Shown piece after piece: positions 43,860-52,779 of a stretch of DNA of 64,000 bases. How positions within the stretch are numbered: the first letter of the stretch is position 1; each line of letters begins with the position of its first letter. Source of the DNA: JBFGCT01 sp041581055 (lineage in GTDB: Bacteria > Actinomycetota > Acidimicrobiia > Acidimicrobiales > Ilumatobacteraceae); the NCBI GenBank assembly GCA_041581055.1, contig JBFGCT010000001.1, positions 1 to 64,000 of the forward strand, read 5' to 3'. A program made the position numbers and the translations under genes. The notes under the pieces are model-generated. The model was not told the DNA's origin, did not search any database, and was given only the letters and a program-made list of their open reading frames with translations.

Positions 43860-44708
43860 GTGGGTACCGCGAAGCGTGAACGCCAGAAGGCGAACAAGGC
43901 ACTGAAGCAGAACGAGCTCGTCCGGGCCGAGCAGAAGCGGAAGGGCACCCGGATCGCGATCATCGTGATCGGGGCGATCGCCGCGGTCTGCGCGTTGGTG
44001 TGGATCGGGAGCCAGTTCGTCGGTGACGACACCGAGGAGCCCGTGGTCCTCGACGACGCATTCTTCGAGTCGGACACGGCCGGCGAGACCCCGTCCGACA
44101 CGACGGCGACCGACACGACCGAGGCCCCCGACACCACCGAGGCCGTCGCCGCCGCCGATGTCGGCTGCCCGCCGGCCGACGGGAGCGCCGAGCCCATCCG
44201 ATCGTTCTCCGGCCCGCCGCCCGACTGCCTCGACCCCGACGCGGCGTACCAGGCGGTCGTCACCACCAACAAGGGCGAGTTCACGATCGACCTCGACCAG
44301 GAGCGGGCGCCCGGCACGGTCAACAGCTTCGTCTTCCTCGCCCGGTACAAGTACTTCGACGACACGACCTGCCACCGCATCATCCCCGGGTTCGTCGTGC
44401 AGTGTGGTGACCCGACGGGGAGCGGCACCGGCGGGCCGGGCTACCGGCTCGCCGACGAGTTGCCCGACGACGGCGAGTACCAGATCGGCTCGGTGGCGAT
44501 GGCCAACAGCGGGCCGGACACCAACGGCAGCCAGTTCTTCATCGTCACCGGAGAGCAGGGCGCCGCGCTGCCCCCGCAGTACTCGCTGTTCGGCGACGTC
44601 ACCGGCGGCTTCGCGGAGACCGTCACGGTGATGGAGGCCTCCGGCACCGCCGGCGGCAGCCCGAGCGAGGACATCGAGATCATCTCCGTCGAGATCGTCG
44701 AGAGCTGA
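43860..44708 (+). CDS. Membrane-anchored cyclophilin-type peptidyl-prolyl isomerase
   Basis: 282 residues. A basic N-terminus (GTAKRERQKANKALKQ) precedes one membrane helix (IAIIVIGAIAAVCALVWIG, about 32-50). An acidic Thr/Asp-rich linker (to about 100) leads to the cyclophilin domain: TTCHRIIPGFVVQCGDPTGSGTGGPGY, GSVAMANSGPDTNGSQFFIVTG and LPPQYSLFGDVTGGFA. The catalytic Arg of HRIIPGF is present. It should help fold exported proteins at the outer membrane face. Confidence 0.93.
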   Translation: MGTAKRERQKANKALKQNELVRAEQKRKGTRIAIIVIGAIAAVCALVWIGSQFVGDDTEEPVVLDDAFFESDTAGETPSDTTATDTTEAPDTTEAVAAADVGCPPADGSAEPIRSFSGPPPDCLDPDAAYQAVVTTNKGEFTIDLDQERAPGTVNSFVFLARYKYFDDTTCHRIIPGFVVQCGDPTGSGTGGPGYRLADELPDDGEYQIGSVAMANSGPDTNGSQFFIVTGEQGAALPPQYSLFGDVTGGFAETVTVMEASGTAGGSPSEDIEIISVEIVES

Positions 44709-44756
44709 GGCCCGGCCCGGGCCCGCCCCGTCGGGCCGTCGGGCCGTCGCCGTCGA

Positions 44757-45101
44757 TCAGTCGGGCGGGAAGTACTCCTCGCCCTTGCGCTCGTCGCGCG
44801 TGAGCTCGTCGACGCCGTCGACGGGAACGCGCATCCGCAGGTGCACCGCACGGCCGACGACGTGCGTCCCGACCGGAGCGGTCACCAGTTGCAGCACGAC
44901 GACGAGCGCCAACGTGCCCGCGGCGGCGAGCGTGCCGATCCGCAGTCCGGCCCCGATGGCGACGAGGATGAGGCCGAGCGTCGGCGCCTTCGCCGCGGCG
45001 TGCATCCGGGAGTACACGTCGGTGAAGCGGTTGACCCCGATCGCCGCGATGAGCGCGAACGTGCTGCCGAGGACGAGGAGCACGTCGCCGACCGCCTCCA
45101 T
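44757..45101 (-). CDS. mrpG: Mrp antiporter subunit G
   Basis: 114 residues with three membrane helices. LGSTFALIAAIGVNRFTDVYSRMHAAAKAPTLGL is the MrpG/MnhG signature. ATG 45101 overlaps the mrpF stop (TGATG). Last gene of the seven-gene operon for a Na+/H+ (cation/proton) antiporter complex. Confidence 0.93.
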   Translation of the reverse strand: MEAVGDVLLVLGSTFALIAAIGVNRFTDVYSRMHAAAKAPTLGLILVAIGAGLRIGTLAAAGTLALVVVLQLVTAPVGTHVVGRAVHLRMRVPVDGVDELTRDERKGEEYFPPD

Positions 45102-45352
45102 CAGCCGCCCCTCCGCTCGATGTATCTGGCGAGCACGGCCGTGCCGACGAATCCGCCCAGCGCCACGATCAGCACGCTCGACACGACGAGACCCGAGTCG
45201 GGCCGGGCGGCGGCGATGATGACGCCGAGGATGATCGTCGACACGAACCCGTCGCTGGCGACGACTCGGTCGGGCAGCGACGGGCCCCGCAGGAGTCGGG
45301 TGACGAACAGCAGCCCCGCGAGCGACGTGAGCGCCAGTGCGACGGTGTTCAC
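45101..45352 (-). CDS. mrpF: Mrp antiporter subunit F
   Basis: 83 residues with three hydrophobic segments. LLRGPSLPDRVVASDGFVSTIILGVII is typical of MrpF/MnhF. GTG 45352 overlaps the mrpE stop (GTGA). Confidence 0.92.
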   Translation of the reverse strand: MNTVALALTSLAGLLFVTRLLRGPSLPDRVVASDGFVSTIILGVIIAAARPDSGLVVSSVLIVALGGFVGTAVLARYIERRGG

Positions 45353-45921
45353 GTCTCCTCCTCGGCGCGCTCGCGCACGGCGGCGTCGTGGCGCTGCAGC
45401 CCGAGCTCGGCGTGCGCCGCCTCGTCGGCGGTGCCGAAGGCGCGCAGCGCCCTCGCCTCGAGCTGCAGCACGTCGCGCCGGACGGCCTCGGGATCGTGGG
45501 TGAACATGCCGTGGACGTACAAGGTGGCGTCCTCGCCGTCCCGCTTCACCTCGACGGTCAGGGTGCCCGGGGTCAGCGTGATCGAGTTGGCGATGAGCGT
45601 CAGGACGTCGTCGGAGCGCCCACGCATCGGGACGGCGATGATGCCGGTGTGGGTGCCGACGCCGGGCGTCAGGATCTCCCACGCCAGCCGCAGGTTCGAC
45701 TCGAGCAGGCTCAACCCGAGCAAGACGACGTACTTGACCGCGTGGAACGGGTTGAGGTGGGCGAACGGACGGTCGCTCTGCTCCCTCGGCGCCACCGCCA
45801 CGACCGCGGCGGCGGCCAGCAGACCGCCGACCGCGTTCGCCACCGAGATGTCGTCCCACAGCGCGATCCACAACACGGTGAGCGCCAGCAGTTGGGCGGG
45901 CAGCCGGAGCGCGAGCCTCAC
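45349..45921 (-). CDS. mrpE: Mrp antiporter subunit E
   Basis: 190 residues. Two N-terminal membrane helices (LLALTVLWIALW; VGGLLAAAAVVAV) and a soluble part with IANSITLTPGTLTVEVKRDGEDATLYVHGMF, the MrpE signature. GTG 45921 overlaps the mrpD stop. Confidence 0.92.
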   Translation of the reverse strand: MRLALRLPAQLLALTVLWIALWDDISVANAVGGLLAAAAVVAVAPREQSDRPFAHLNPFHAVKYVVLLGLSLLESNLRLAWEILTPGVGTHTGIIAVPMRGRSDDVLTLIANSITLTPGTLTVEVKRDGEDATLYVHGMFTHDPEAVRRDVLQLEARALRAFGTADEAAHAELGLQRHDAAVRERAEEET

Positions 45922-47408
45922 CGGTTCGCCCCCAGCACGGCTTCGGCGTACAACGACGGGTCGAGCAGGTCTGCGCCGGCTCTGGCGGCGAGCTCGTAGA
46001 TCGGGCCGGCCCACACGACGTAGGCGACCGACAGGGCCACGGTCGCGCCCGTCGCCGACATCATCAGCCACCAATGGTCGCGGTGCTCCTCCCGATGCGG
46101 TCGCTCCTCCTCCGCCTCGCCCCAGAACACGCCGGACCAGAGCTTGGTCATCGAGTACAGCGTGAGCAGGCTGACGACCAGCGCGACGACGACGATCGGC
46201 CACTGCTCGATCGAGACACCGGCGTCGAGCAGCGCCAGCTTGCCGACGAACCCCGACGACGGCGGGATGCCGGCGAGGCTGAGCGCGGGCAGCGCGAAGA
46301 ACGCCGCGATGACCGGCGCGGTCCTGACGAGGCCGCCGATCTCCGACAGCCGGCTCGACCCCGCGTGGCGGTCGACCAGCCCGGCGACCAGGAACAGGTT
46401 GGTCTTCACCAGGACCGTTTGGATGATGTAGAAGACGACCGCCGTCACGCCGGCGACGGAGAGCAGGCCGAGGCCGAAGATCATGTAGCCGATCTGACCG
46501 ACGATGTGGAACGACAGGATGCGTTTGATCTCGTCCTGGGCGAGCGCCCCGACCACCCCGACGAGCATCGTCAGCGCGGCGACGACGAGCAGGATCGTGC
46601 CCTGCCGGGAGTCGAGTGGGAAGAGCAGCAATTGGGTGCGGATGATGGCGTACACCCCGACCTTGGTGAGCAACGCGGCGAAGATCGCGGTGACCGGCCC
46701 CGGCGCGGTGGGATAGGAGTCGGGCAGCCAGAAGAACAGCGGGAACAACCCGGCCTTGACGCCGAAGACCACGATCAGCAGCAGCGAGAAGCCGGTTCGC
46801 ACCCCGCTCGACAGCTCGGGCATCCGCTCGGAGAGGTCGGCCATGTTGACGGTGCCCGTGGCCGCGTAGATCAGCGCCAGGGCGGTGATGAACAGCGTCG
46901 ACGCCAGCAGGCTGATGACGACGTACGTCATCCCGGACCGGACCTGGTCCTGACGACCCCCGAGCGTCATCAGCACGTAGCTCGCGGCGAGCATCGTCTC
47001 GAACGCGACGAACAGGTTGAACAGGTCGCCGGTGATGAAGCTGGCCGCGATGCCGGCGGCGAGCACGAGGTACGTCGGGTGGAACGCCGAGTGCTGGACC
47101 TCGACGTCGCGCTGGCCGATCGCGAACAGGAGCACGAGCACCAGCATCAACGACGAGACGACGAGCATGATGCCCGACAGCCGGTCGACGACCAGGCTGA
47201 TCCCGAGCGGGGCCGGCCACCCGCCGGCCTGTGTGGTCACGACCGCGTCGGTGTCGGCGCGGACGAGCAACGCGACCGAGGCGGCGACGACCGTCGAGAG
47301 CGCGGCCACGCTGATCGCCCGCTGGGCGCGGCGCGACCGGGAGAAGATGATCGAGACGCCCGCGGCGAACAGGGGGGCGATGATCGGGAACGGGATCAAC
47401 GCGTTCAC
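45918..47408 (-). CDS. mrpD: Mrp antiporter subunit D
   Basis: 496 residues, about 14 membrane helices; homologue of complex I NuoM/NuoN proton channels. FNLFVAFETMLAASYVLMTLGG (with Glu), GVKAGLFPLFFWLPDSYPTAPGPVTAIFAALLTKVGVYAIIR (with the key Lys residues) and ILSFHIVGQIGYMIFG are conserved. GTG 47408 overlaps the mrpC stop. Confidence 0.95.
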   Translation of the reverse strand: MNALIPFPIIAPLFAAGVSIIFSRSRRAQRAISVAALSTVVAASVALLVRADTDAVVTTQAGGWPAPLGISLVVDRLSGIMLVVSSLMLVLVLLFAIGQRDVEVQHSAFHPTYLVLAAGIAASFITGDLFNLFVAFETMLAASYVLMTLGGRQDQVRSGMTYVVISLLASTLFITALALIYAATGTVNMADLSERMPELSSGVRTGFSLLLIVVFGVKAGLFPLFFWLPDSYPTAPGPVTAIFAALLTKVGVYAIIRTQLLLFPLDSRQGTILLVVAALTMLVGVVGALAQDEIKRILSFHIVGQIGYMIFGLGLLSVAGVTAVVFYIIQTVLVKTNLFLVAGLVDRHAGSSRLSEIGGLVRTAPVIAAFFALPALSLAGIPPSSGFVGKLALLDAGVSIEQWPIVVVALVVSLLTLYSMTKLWSGVFWGEAEEERPHREEHRDHWWLMMSATGATVALSVAYVVWAGPIYELAARAGADLLDPSLYAEAVLGANR

Positions 47409-47899
47409 GGTTCACCCCCGTCGTAGGGCCGTTCCGGGCCCGGTCGGGGCGACGGGATCGACTCGATGTCGTACAGGTCGTCGTCGTCGGCGGAGTCGGC
47501 GGAGTGTTCGAGGTCGGCGAGCTGGGCGTCGGCCAGATCACGGCTGAGGCGACGGCGCGTCGCGATGAGGCGGTCTTCGATGTCGTCGGCCACGAGGTCG
47601 TCGTGGGTGAGCTGCCAGCTGCGGTAGGCCATCGCCAGGAGGAACGCCGTGACACCGAACGTGATGACGATCGCGGTCAGCGCGAGGGCCTGCGGGAGCG
47701 GGTCGGCGAAGTCGGCCTCGTCGCCGCTCCCGATCAGCGGCGGGATGCCGCCCCGCCCGCCGGAGGTGATGAGCAGGATGTTGGTCCCGTGGCTGACCAG
47801 CCCGAGCCCGATGATGATCCGCGTCAGCCGGCGCTGGAGGAGCAACCAGGTCCCGATGCCGAACAGCGCGGCGGCGGTGAACGCCAGCAGTACCGTCAT
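47405..47899 (-). CDS. mrpC: Mrp antiporter subunit C
   Basis: 164 residues; NuoK-like with three helices. GIGTWLLLQRRLTRIIIGLGLVSHGTNILLI and DPLPQALALTAIVITFGVTAFLLAM are conserved. The C-terminus adds a long charged tail rich in Asp. ATG 47899 overlaps the mrpB stop (ATGA). Confidence 0.93.
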   Translation of the reverse strand: MTVLLAFTAAALFGIGTWLLLQRRLTRIIIGLGLVSHGTNILLITSGGRGGIPPLIGSGDEADFADPLPQALALTAIVITFGVTAFLLAMAYRSWQLTHDDLVADDIEDRLIATRRRLSRDLADAQLADLEHSADSADDDDLYDIESIPSPRPGPERPYDGGEP

Positions 47900-48423
47900 G
47901 ACCGGCCGCCCCAGGACGTGCCGGGCGGTCGGCGCCCGATCCGGTACTCCTCGAGCCCGTGCGACGCGGCCTGCTTCGGCGCCTCGACCTCGTCGAGTTC
48001 GCTGTCGAGATCCTCGCCGAACGCCTCGAACGCCATCAGCACGAGCCCGAGCACGACGAAGTAGACGCCGATGTCGAACGTCAGCGCCGACGTCACCTTC
48101 ACGTGGTGGAGCAGCGGCAGATCGCCTTCGAGCTTGGCGTGCTCGAGCGCGTTGTTCCCGGTGAGCAACGGGACGATGACCGTCGTCAGCGCGATCGTCA
48201 GGCCGCCGCCGAGGATCGTCGAGGGCCGGACGCGGAACGAGTCCCGCACGGCCCGCACGCCGCCCTGCACGTACCGCAACGAGATGCCGGCCCCCGCCGC
48301 CAACCCGCCGACGAAGCCGCCGCCCGGCTGGTTGTGCCCGGCGAACAGGAAGTACAGCGAGAGCACCAGGATCGCCGGGTACAGGATGCGGACCGCCACA
48401 TCGAGGATCGGCAGCCGGCTCAC
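47896..48423 (-). CDS. mrpB: Mrp antiporter subunit B
   Basis: 175 residues. AVRILYPAILVLSLYFLFAGHNQPGGGFVGGLAAGAGISLRY is the MnhB signature, with four helices and a charged C-terminal tail. GTG 48423 overlaps the stop of a 10-residue bridging reading frame that links it to mrpA. Confidence 0.93.
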   Translation of the reverse strand: MSRLPILDVAVRILYPAILVLSLYFLFAGHNQPGGGFVGGLAAGAGISLRYVQGGVRAVRDSFRVRPSTILGGGLTIALTTVIVPLLTGNNALEHAKLEGDLPLLHHVKVTSALTFDIGVYFVVLGLVLMAFEAFGEDLDSELDEVEAPKQAASHGLEEYRIGRRPPGTSWGGRS

Positions 48424-48452
48424 AGCACCACCTCGCGCCCGTCACGCGTCAT
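48420..48452 (-). CDS. 10-residue bridging micro-ORF between mrpA and mrpB
   Basis: ATG 48452 overlaps the mrpA stop (ATGA) and its TGA overlaps the mrpB GTG. Encodes MTRDGREVVL. It could carry ribosomes from mrpA to mrpB so every junction in the operon is overlap-coupled. The peptide itself is probably not functional. Confidence 0.4.
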   Translation of the reverse strand: MTRDGREVVL

Positions 48453-50800
48453 GTCACGACCTCGTGCCCGCCACGCCGGCGGCGCCCGACGCGCGCCAGC
48501 GACACCGCTCCGACCGCGGCGACGACGAGGACGGTGATCTCGCCCATCGTGTCGAACCCGCGGAAGTCGACGAGGATCACGTTGACGACGTTGTTGCCGT
48601 CGCCGTCCGGTTTCGACCGGGCGATCATCTCGCCGGAGATCGACGGCGCCGCGACGTCGCTGCGGGCGGCGCTGGCGACGAGCGCATAGACGAACACCGC
48701 GGCGGCGACCAGGAACGACACCACGAGCCGCACCGGCCGGACGATCGCCGGCGCCAGGTCGACGAACCGCGCCGGCAGGAACCGCAGGACGAGGACGAAC
48801 AGGACGGTGCCGAGCGTCTCGATCGCGAACTGGGTGAGCGCGAGGTCGGGCGCGCCGCGCACCTCGTACAGCCCGGCCATCGCGAAGCCGACGGCGCTGA
48901 GCATCACGACCGCGGCGATCCGCCGCTCGACCAGCGCCGCGCCGAGCGCCGCGCCGACGATGATCGCGACGAGCGGAACTTGAATCGGGTCCTCGACCCA
49001 GTCGGGAAGCGCGTCGAGCTCGCCGACCATCGGCACGAGCGGAACGATCGCCACCGTCGAGAGGATGACGAGCAGGTAGGCGGGAAGCGAGCCGGACTGC
49101 ACGAACGCGGTGGTCCGGTTGGCGGTCGCCTCGATCGACCGGAGGACGGCAACGAACCCGTCGTCGCCGCTCGGCAGTCTCGCCAGCCGGCTGTGCGCCG
49201 CGGCCTGGCCGCGTTCGACCGCGTCGCGGAACCAGGTCAGCGCGAGTCCCGCTCCGATCACGAGGAGCGAGAGCGAGAACGCCGTGTTGAACCCGCTCCA
49301 CAGCTTGACCGTCGACGGCGAGGCGACCGGGTCGATGGCGATCGTCGCCGCCCCGACGAGGTCGTCGACCAGCACCGGCGCGAGCCCGGTGGCGATCGTG
49401 ACGACCGTGAGGACGGCGGCCGGACCGTAGAAGAGGAGCGGCGGCGGCGGCGCCGTCCGGCTTGCCGGCGCCTCGGCGTCCTCGGCGTCCTCGGCGTCCT
49501 CGGCGAGGTGGCCGAGGAGGCCGAGGACGTAGCGCGCGGAGTAGGCGAACGTGAGCATCGAGCCGAGCACGATCACGACGAGCACCGCCGCGCCCCCGGT
49601 GAACCCGCCGTGTTCGAGGTAGGTGTCGAGCGCCTTCTCCTTGGAGATGAACCCGAGCAGCGGCGGGATCCCGGCCATCGACGCCGCGCCGATCAGCGCC
49701 ATCGCCTTGACCGGCGCCCAACCGGGGCCGAACCCGCCCAGCCGGCGCACGTCCCGCGTCCCCGCCTGGTGGTCGACGATGCCGACGAGCATGAACAGCG
49801 TCGCCTTGAACGCGCCGTGGGCGAGCAGGAGCACGACCCCCGCCTGGGCGATCTTGTACTCCCCCGTGCCGAACAGGAGCATCATGAAGCCGAGTTGGCT
49901 CACCGTGCCGTAGGCGAGCAGCAGCTTGAGATCGTGCTGGCGCAGCGCCCGCAACCCGCCGATGATCATCGTCGCCGACCCGACGATCAGGACGAGCGCC
50001 CGCCAGTGACCGGTCGAGGCGAGGATCGGCGACATCCGGGCGACGAGGTACACCCCGGCCTTGACCATCGTCGCCGAGTGGAGGTACGTGCTCACCGGCG
50101 TCGGCGCGACCATCGCCGCCGGGAGCCAGCTGCTGAACGGCGCCTGGGCCGACTTGGTGAACGCCCCGACCAGCACGCAGACGACCGCCGCGCCGACCGC
50201 GCCCCCGGAGGGCGGCGACTCGAGCATCTCCGAGATCCGGTACGTGTCGGCGCTCTGGCCGAGGATGATCAGGCCGAGCAGCAACGCGAGGCCGCCCGAC
50301 CCGGTGATGAAGATCGCCTGCAGCGCGGCGGCCCGCGCCCGGGGGTTGCGGTCCGCGTTACCGATCAGCAGGTACGACGTGATCGACGTCAGCTCCCACG
50401 CGACGAACAGGGCGAGCAGATGGTCGGTCAGGACCACGCCGAGCATCGCCCCGGCGAACAGCGTGATCAGGCCGGCGAGGCGGGCCTGACCCGGCTCGAT
50501 GTGGGCGAAGTAGGCGACCGAGTAGACGCACACCAGCAACCCGATGCCCGACACCAGCAGCAACATCACCAGCGCCAGCGCGTCGAACCGGAGGTCGAGC
50601 GAGAGGTCGAGGCCGTCGATCCAGACGACCGACTCGTCCACCGGCCGCCCGTCGAGCACCCCGCCCGAGCGAGCGAGCGCCCAGACGAGCGCCGCCGCCG
50701 GGGCGACCGCGGCGACGAGGAACGCCCGCCGCCCGAGCCGGTCGCCGGACAACATGATCCCGACGCCGACGACGAGGTGGAGGATGAGGACGGCGAACAT
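48449..50800 (-). CDS. mrpA: Mrp antiporter subunit A (with MbhD/E-like C-terminus)
   Basis: 783 residues, the largest subunit; NuoL-like. TDHLLALFVAWELTSITSYLLIG, FTKSAQAPFSSWLPAAMVAPTPVSTYLHSATMVKAGVYLVAR and LKLLLAYGTVSQLGFMMLLFG hold the proton-path Glu, Lys and His. The C-terminal 200 residues match MbhD/MbhE modules (RGAPDLALTQFAIETLGTVLFVLVLRFLP; NVILVDFRGFDTMGEITVLVVAAVG). A short EDAEDAEDAE tract comes from a 9-bp repeat. First gene of mrpABCDEFG. Such complexes support Na+ and pH homeostasis, in line with a saline habitat. Confidence 0.95.
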   Translation of the reverse strand: MFAVLILHLVVGVGIMLSGDRLGRRAFLVAAVAPAAALVWALARSGGVLDGRPVDESVVWIDGLDLSLDLRFDALALVMLLLVSGIGLLVCVYSVAYFAHIEPGQARLAGLITLFAGAMLGVVLTDHLLALFVAWELTSITSYLLIGNADRNPRARAAALQAIFITGSGGLALLLGLIILGQSADTYRISEMLESPPSGGAVGAAVVCVLVGAFTKSAQAPFSSWLPAAMVAPTPVSTYLHSATMVKAGVYLVARMSPILASTGHWRALVLIVGSATMIIGGLRALRQHDLKLLLAYGTVSQLGFMMLLFGTGEYKIAQAGVVLLLAHGAFKATLFMLVGIVDHQAGTRDVRRLGGFGPGWAPVKAMALIGAASMAGIPPLLGFISKEKALDTYLEHGGFTGGAAVLVVIVLGSMLTFAYSARYVLGLLGHLAEDAEDAEDAEAPASRTAPPPPLLFYGPAAVLTVVTIATGLAPVLVDDLVGAATIAIDPVASPSTVKLWSGFNTAFSLSLLVIGAGLALTWFRDAVERGQAAAHSRLARLPSGDDGFVAVLRSIEATANRTTAFVQSGSLPAYLLVILSTVAIVPLVPMVGELDALPDWVEDPIQVPLVAIIVGAALGAALVERRIAAVVMLSAVGFAMAGLYEVRGAPDLALTQFAIETLGTVLFVLVLRFLPARFVDLAPAIVRPVRLVVSFLVAAAVFVYALVASAARSDVAAPSISGEMIARSKPDGDGNNVVNVILVDFRGFDTMGEITVLVVAAVGAVSLARVGRRRRGGHEVVT

Positions 50801-50898
50801 GCGAGGCTGGCGGGGCGTTCCGGACGCGACCTGGCACGATACGGCCCCGGAACGAACTCCGTGATCAACGATCGTGGCCGGTGGAGGACGACTTGGCG

Positions 50899-50918
50899 TA
50901 GTTACCCGCCGGTAACTA
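50899..50918. promoter_or_regulatory. Palindromic operator over the -10 region
   Basis: TAGTTACCCGCCGGTAACTA has perfect 8-bp arms and a 4-bp centre. The right arm contains TAACTA (50913-50918), the likely -10 element, 11 nt before ATG 50930. The form suits a TetR-type repressor of lipid metabolism; the repressor is not in the window. Confidence 0.65.
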
Positions 50919-50929
50919 TCGTCAAGGGC

Positions 50930-51781
50930 ATGGCTGAGATATCACGCGTCGGAGTGCTCGGTTCGGGGATCATGGGCTCCGGGCTGGCCGAAGTGGTCGC
51001 GCGCTCCGGGCGCGACGTGGTCGTGCGCTCGCGCAGCCAGCTCAGCGCCGACTCGATGCTGGTCGACCTCGACACCCGCTTGGCCAAGCAGGTGCAGCGG
51101 GGCAAGCTCGACGACGAGTCGATGCATCAGATCAGGGGGCGGGTCACCGCCACCGACGACCTCGCCGCCTTCGGCGACTGCGACTTGGTCATCGAGAGCA
51201 TCATCGAGGACCTCGATCACAAGCGCGAGCATTTCAAAGCGCTCGACGAGGTGACCAAGCCCGACGCGATCCTCGCCACCAACACGTCGACGCTGCCGGT
51301 TGTCGAGCTGGCGATGGCCACGCAACGACCGGAGAAGGTGTGTGGCATCCACTTCTTCAACCCGGCGCCGGTGATGTCGCTCGTCGAGGTGGTCCGTCCG
51401 ATCACCGCTAGCGACGAGACGATCGAGACGGCGATCGCGTTCGCCCGGTCCTGCGGCAAGGACGCGGTCGAGGTCCAGGACCGGGCCGGCTTCGTCGTCA
51501 ACGCGCTGCTGTTTCCGTACCTCAACAACGCCGTGAGGATGCTCGAGCAGGGGACCGCGTCGATGGAGGCGATCGACACGGCGATGACGGGCGGCTGCAA
51601 CTTCCCGATGGGCCCGTTCGCGCTCCTCGACCTGGTCGGGCTCGACACGTCGGTGGCCATCCTCGACGCCCTGTACGAGGAGTTCCGCGACCCCAACTAC
51701 GCGGCGATGCCGACGCTGCGGCGCATGGTCGCCGCCGGGCATCTCGGCCGCAAGTCCGGCCGTGGGTTCCGAACGTACTGA
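50930..51781 (+). CDS. 3-hydroxybutyryl-CoA / 3-hydroxyacyl-CoA dehydrogenase
   Basis: 283 residues. VGVLGSGIMGSGLAEVVARSG is the NAD motif; ATNTSTLPVVELA, CGIHFFNPAPVMSLVEVV (catalytic His) and DRAGFVVNALLFPYLNNAVRML are hallmarks of the single-domain enzyme. It interconverts acetoacetyl-CoA and 3-hydroxybutyryl-CoA in fatty-acid or C4 metabolism. The start is preceded by a palindromic operator. Ethylmalonyl-CoA mutase lies 1 kb downstream on the same strand. Confidence 0.93.
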   Translation: MAEISRVGVLGSGIMGSGLAEVVARSGRDVVVRSRSQLSADSMLVDLDTRLAKQVQRGKLDDESMHQIRGRVTATDDLAAFGDCDLVIESIIEDLDHKREHFKALDEVTKPDAILATNTSTLPVVELAMATQRPEKVCGIHFFNPAPVMSLVEVVRPITASDETIETAIAFARSCGKDAVEVQDRAGFVVNALLFPYLNNAVRMLEQGTASMEAIDTAMTGGCNFPMGPFALLDLVGLDTSVAILDALYEEFRDPNYAAMPTLRRMVAAGHLGRKSGRGFRTY

Positions 51782-51857
51782 GTGACGCGCCCGGTGGCGC
51801 ACCCGAATTCGCGTCCGGCTTGCCTCAGCCGGCCGGGGAGTTGCAAGACTCGGACTC

Positions 51858-52526
51858 GTGAGCAGCGCCGTCGGACCGCGAAGGGAGCCCCCGGCCTCCC
51901 GGTACGCGATGCCGAACCCGCTCGTCGCGCCGCCCGGCGTCGACCTCATCGCGATGGGCGCGGACCTCGCGCCCGGCACGTTGCTCGCCGCATACCGCGC
52001 CGGGCTGTTCCCGATGCCGGACGACCCGGCGACGCGCGGCGGCAAGATCGCGTGGTACTCACCCGACCCGCGCGGCGTGTTGCCCCTCGACGGCCTCCGC
52101 GTCAGCCACTCGCTGCGCAAGCACGTGAAGCGGTTCGAGGTGCGCCACGACACCGCGTTCCGCCAGGTGATGCTCGGCTGCGCCGACGATCGCCGTCCCG
52201 GCCGGTGGATCAACGCCGACTTCGTCGAGGCGTACTGCGAGCTCCACCGTCTCGGGTGGGCGCACTCGGTCGAGACGTATCGCGACGGGGAGCTGGTCGG
52301 CGGGCTCTACGGCGTCCAGGTCGGCGCGTTCTTCGCCGGCGAGTCGATGTTCCATCGGGAGACCGACGCGTCGAAGGTCGCCCTCGTGCGCCTCGTCGAA
52401 CGGCTGAACGACATCGGGGCGCGGCTGCTCGACGTGCAGTGGACCACCCCGCACCTCGAGTCGCTCGGCGCCGTCTCCGTGCCACGGCCGACGTATCTGA
52501 CGATGCTCGCCGACGCGATCGGCTGA
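51858..52526 (+). CDS. aat: Leucyl/phenylalanyl-tRNA-protein transferase
   Basis: 222 residues. Adds Leu or Phe to proteins beginning with Arg or Lys, marking them for ClpS/ClpAP degradation. AAYRAGLFPMPDD, IAWYSPDPRGVLPLDGLRVSHSLRK, WINADFVEAYCELHRLGWAHSVE and GESMFHRETDASKVALVRLVERL are family signatures. The start is GTG 51858. Two hairpins follow the gene. Confidence 0.95.
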   Translation: MSSAVGPRREPPASRYAMPNPLVAPPGVDLIAMGADLAPGTLLAAYRAGLFPMPDDPATRGGKIAWYSPDPRGVLPLDGLRVSHSLRKHVKRFEVRHDTAFRQVMLGCADDRRPGRWINADFVEAYCELHRLGWAHSVETYRDGELVGGLYGVQVGAFFAGESMFHRETDASKVALVRLVERLNDIGARLLDVQWTTPHLESLGAVSVPRPTYLTMLADAIG

Positions 52527-52546
52527 CACCGACTCGAAAATGACAC

Positions 52547-52576
52547 GGAGCGGGCGGTCCGCCAACCGCCCGCTCC
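52547..52576 (+). terminator. Hairpin after aat
   Basis: GGAGCGGGCGG and CCGCCCGCTCC pair perfectly (11 bp) around an 8-nt loop, 20 nt after the aat stop. No T-run follows, which is usual for high-GC actinobacteria. Confidence 0.7.
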
Positions 52577-52585
52577 GAGACCATC

Positions 52586-52612
52586 GCCGGCCGAATCCGC
52601 CATTCGGCCGGC
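52586..52612 (+). terminator. Second hairpin after aat
   Basis: GCCGGCCGAAT and ATTCGGCCGGC form an 11-bp stem with a 5-nt loop, 9 nt beyond the first hairpin. The pair probably insulates ecm. Confidence 0.65.
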
Positions 52613-52779
52613 GGGGTTCCCGCCAAGGGAAACCGTGACGGCCCTGCGCGTCGCCAAGGGGGAGGACGAAGCCTGGGCCGTGTTTCCTGTGCGTCACCTG
52701 CTCGGTGGGCACAAAGCATTCATCGGACCCCTTCCCCGGAACTTGAGGAGATGTTGCCCGACGGGCGACACTTACGAGA

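Noticed and set aside
48071..50929. Upstream extension of the 3-hydroxyacyl-CoA dehydrogenase frame
   Set aside because: Lies antisense to mrpB-mrpA and translates to charged low-complexity sequence; the enzyme fold begins at 50930.
52613..52779. Cobalamin riboswitch upstream of ethylmalonyl-CoA mutase
   Set aside because: No B12-box or matching paired elements could be found by eye.
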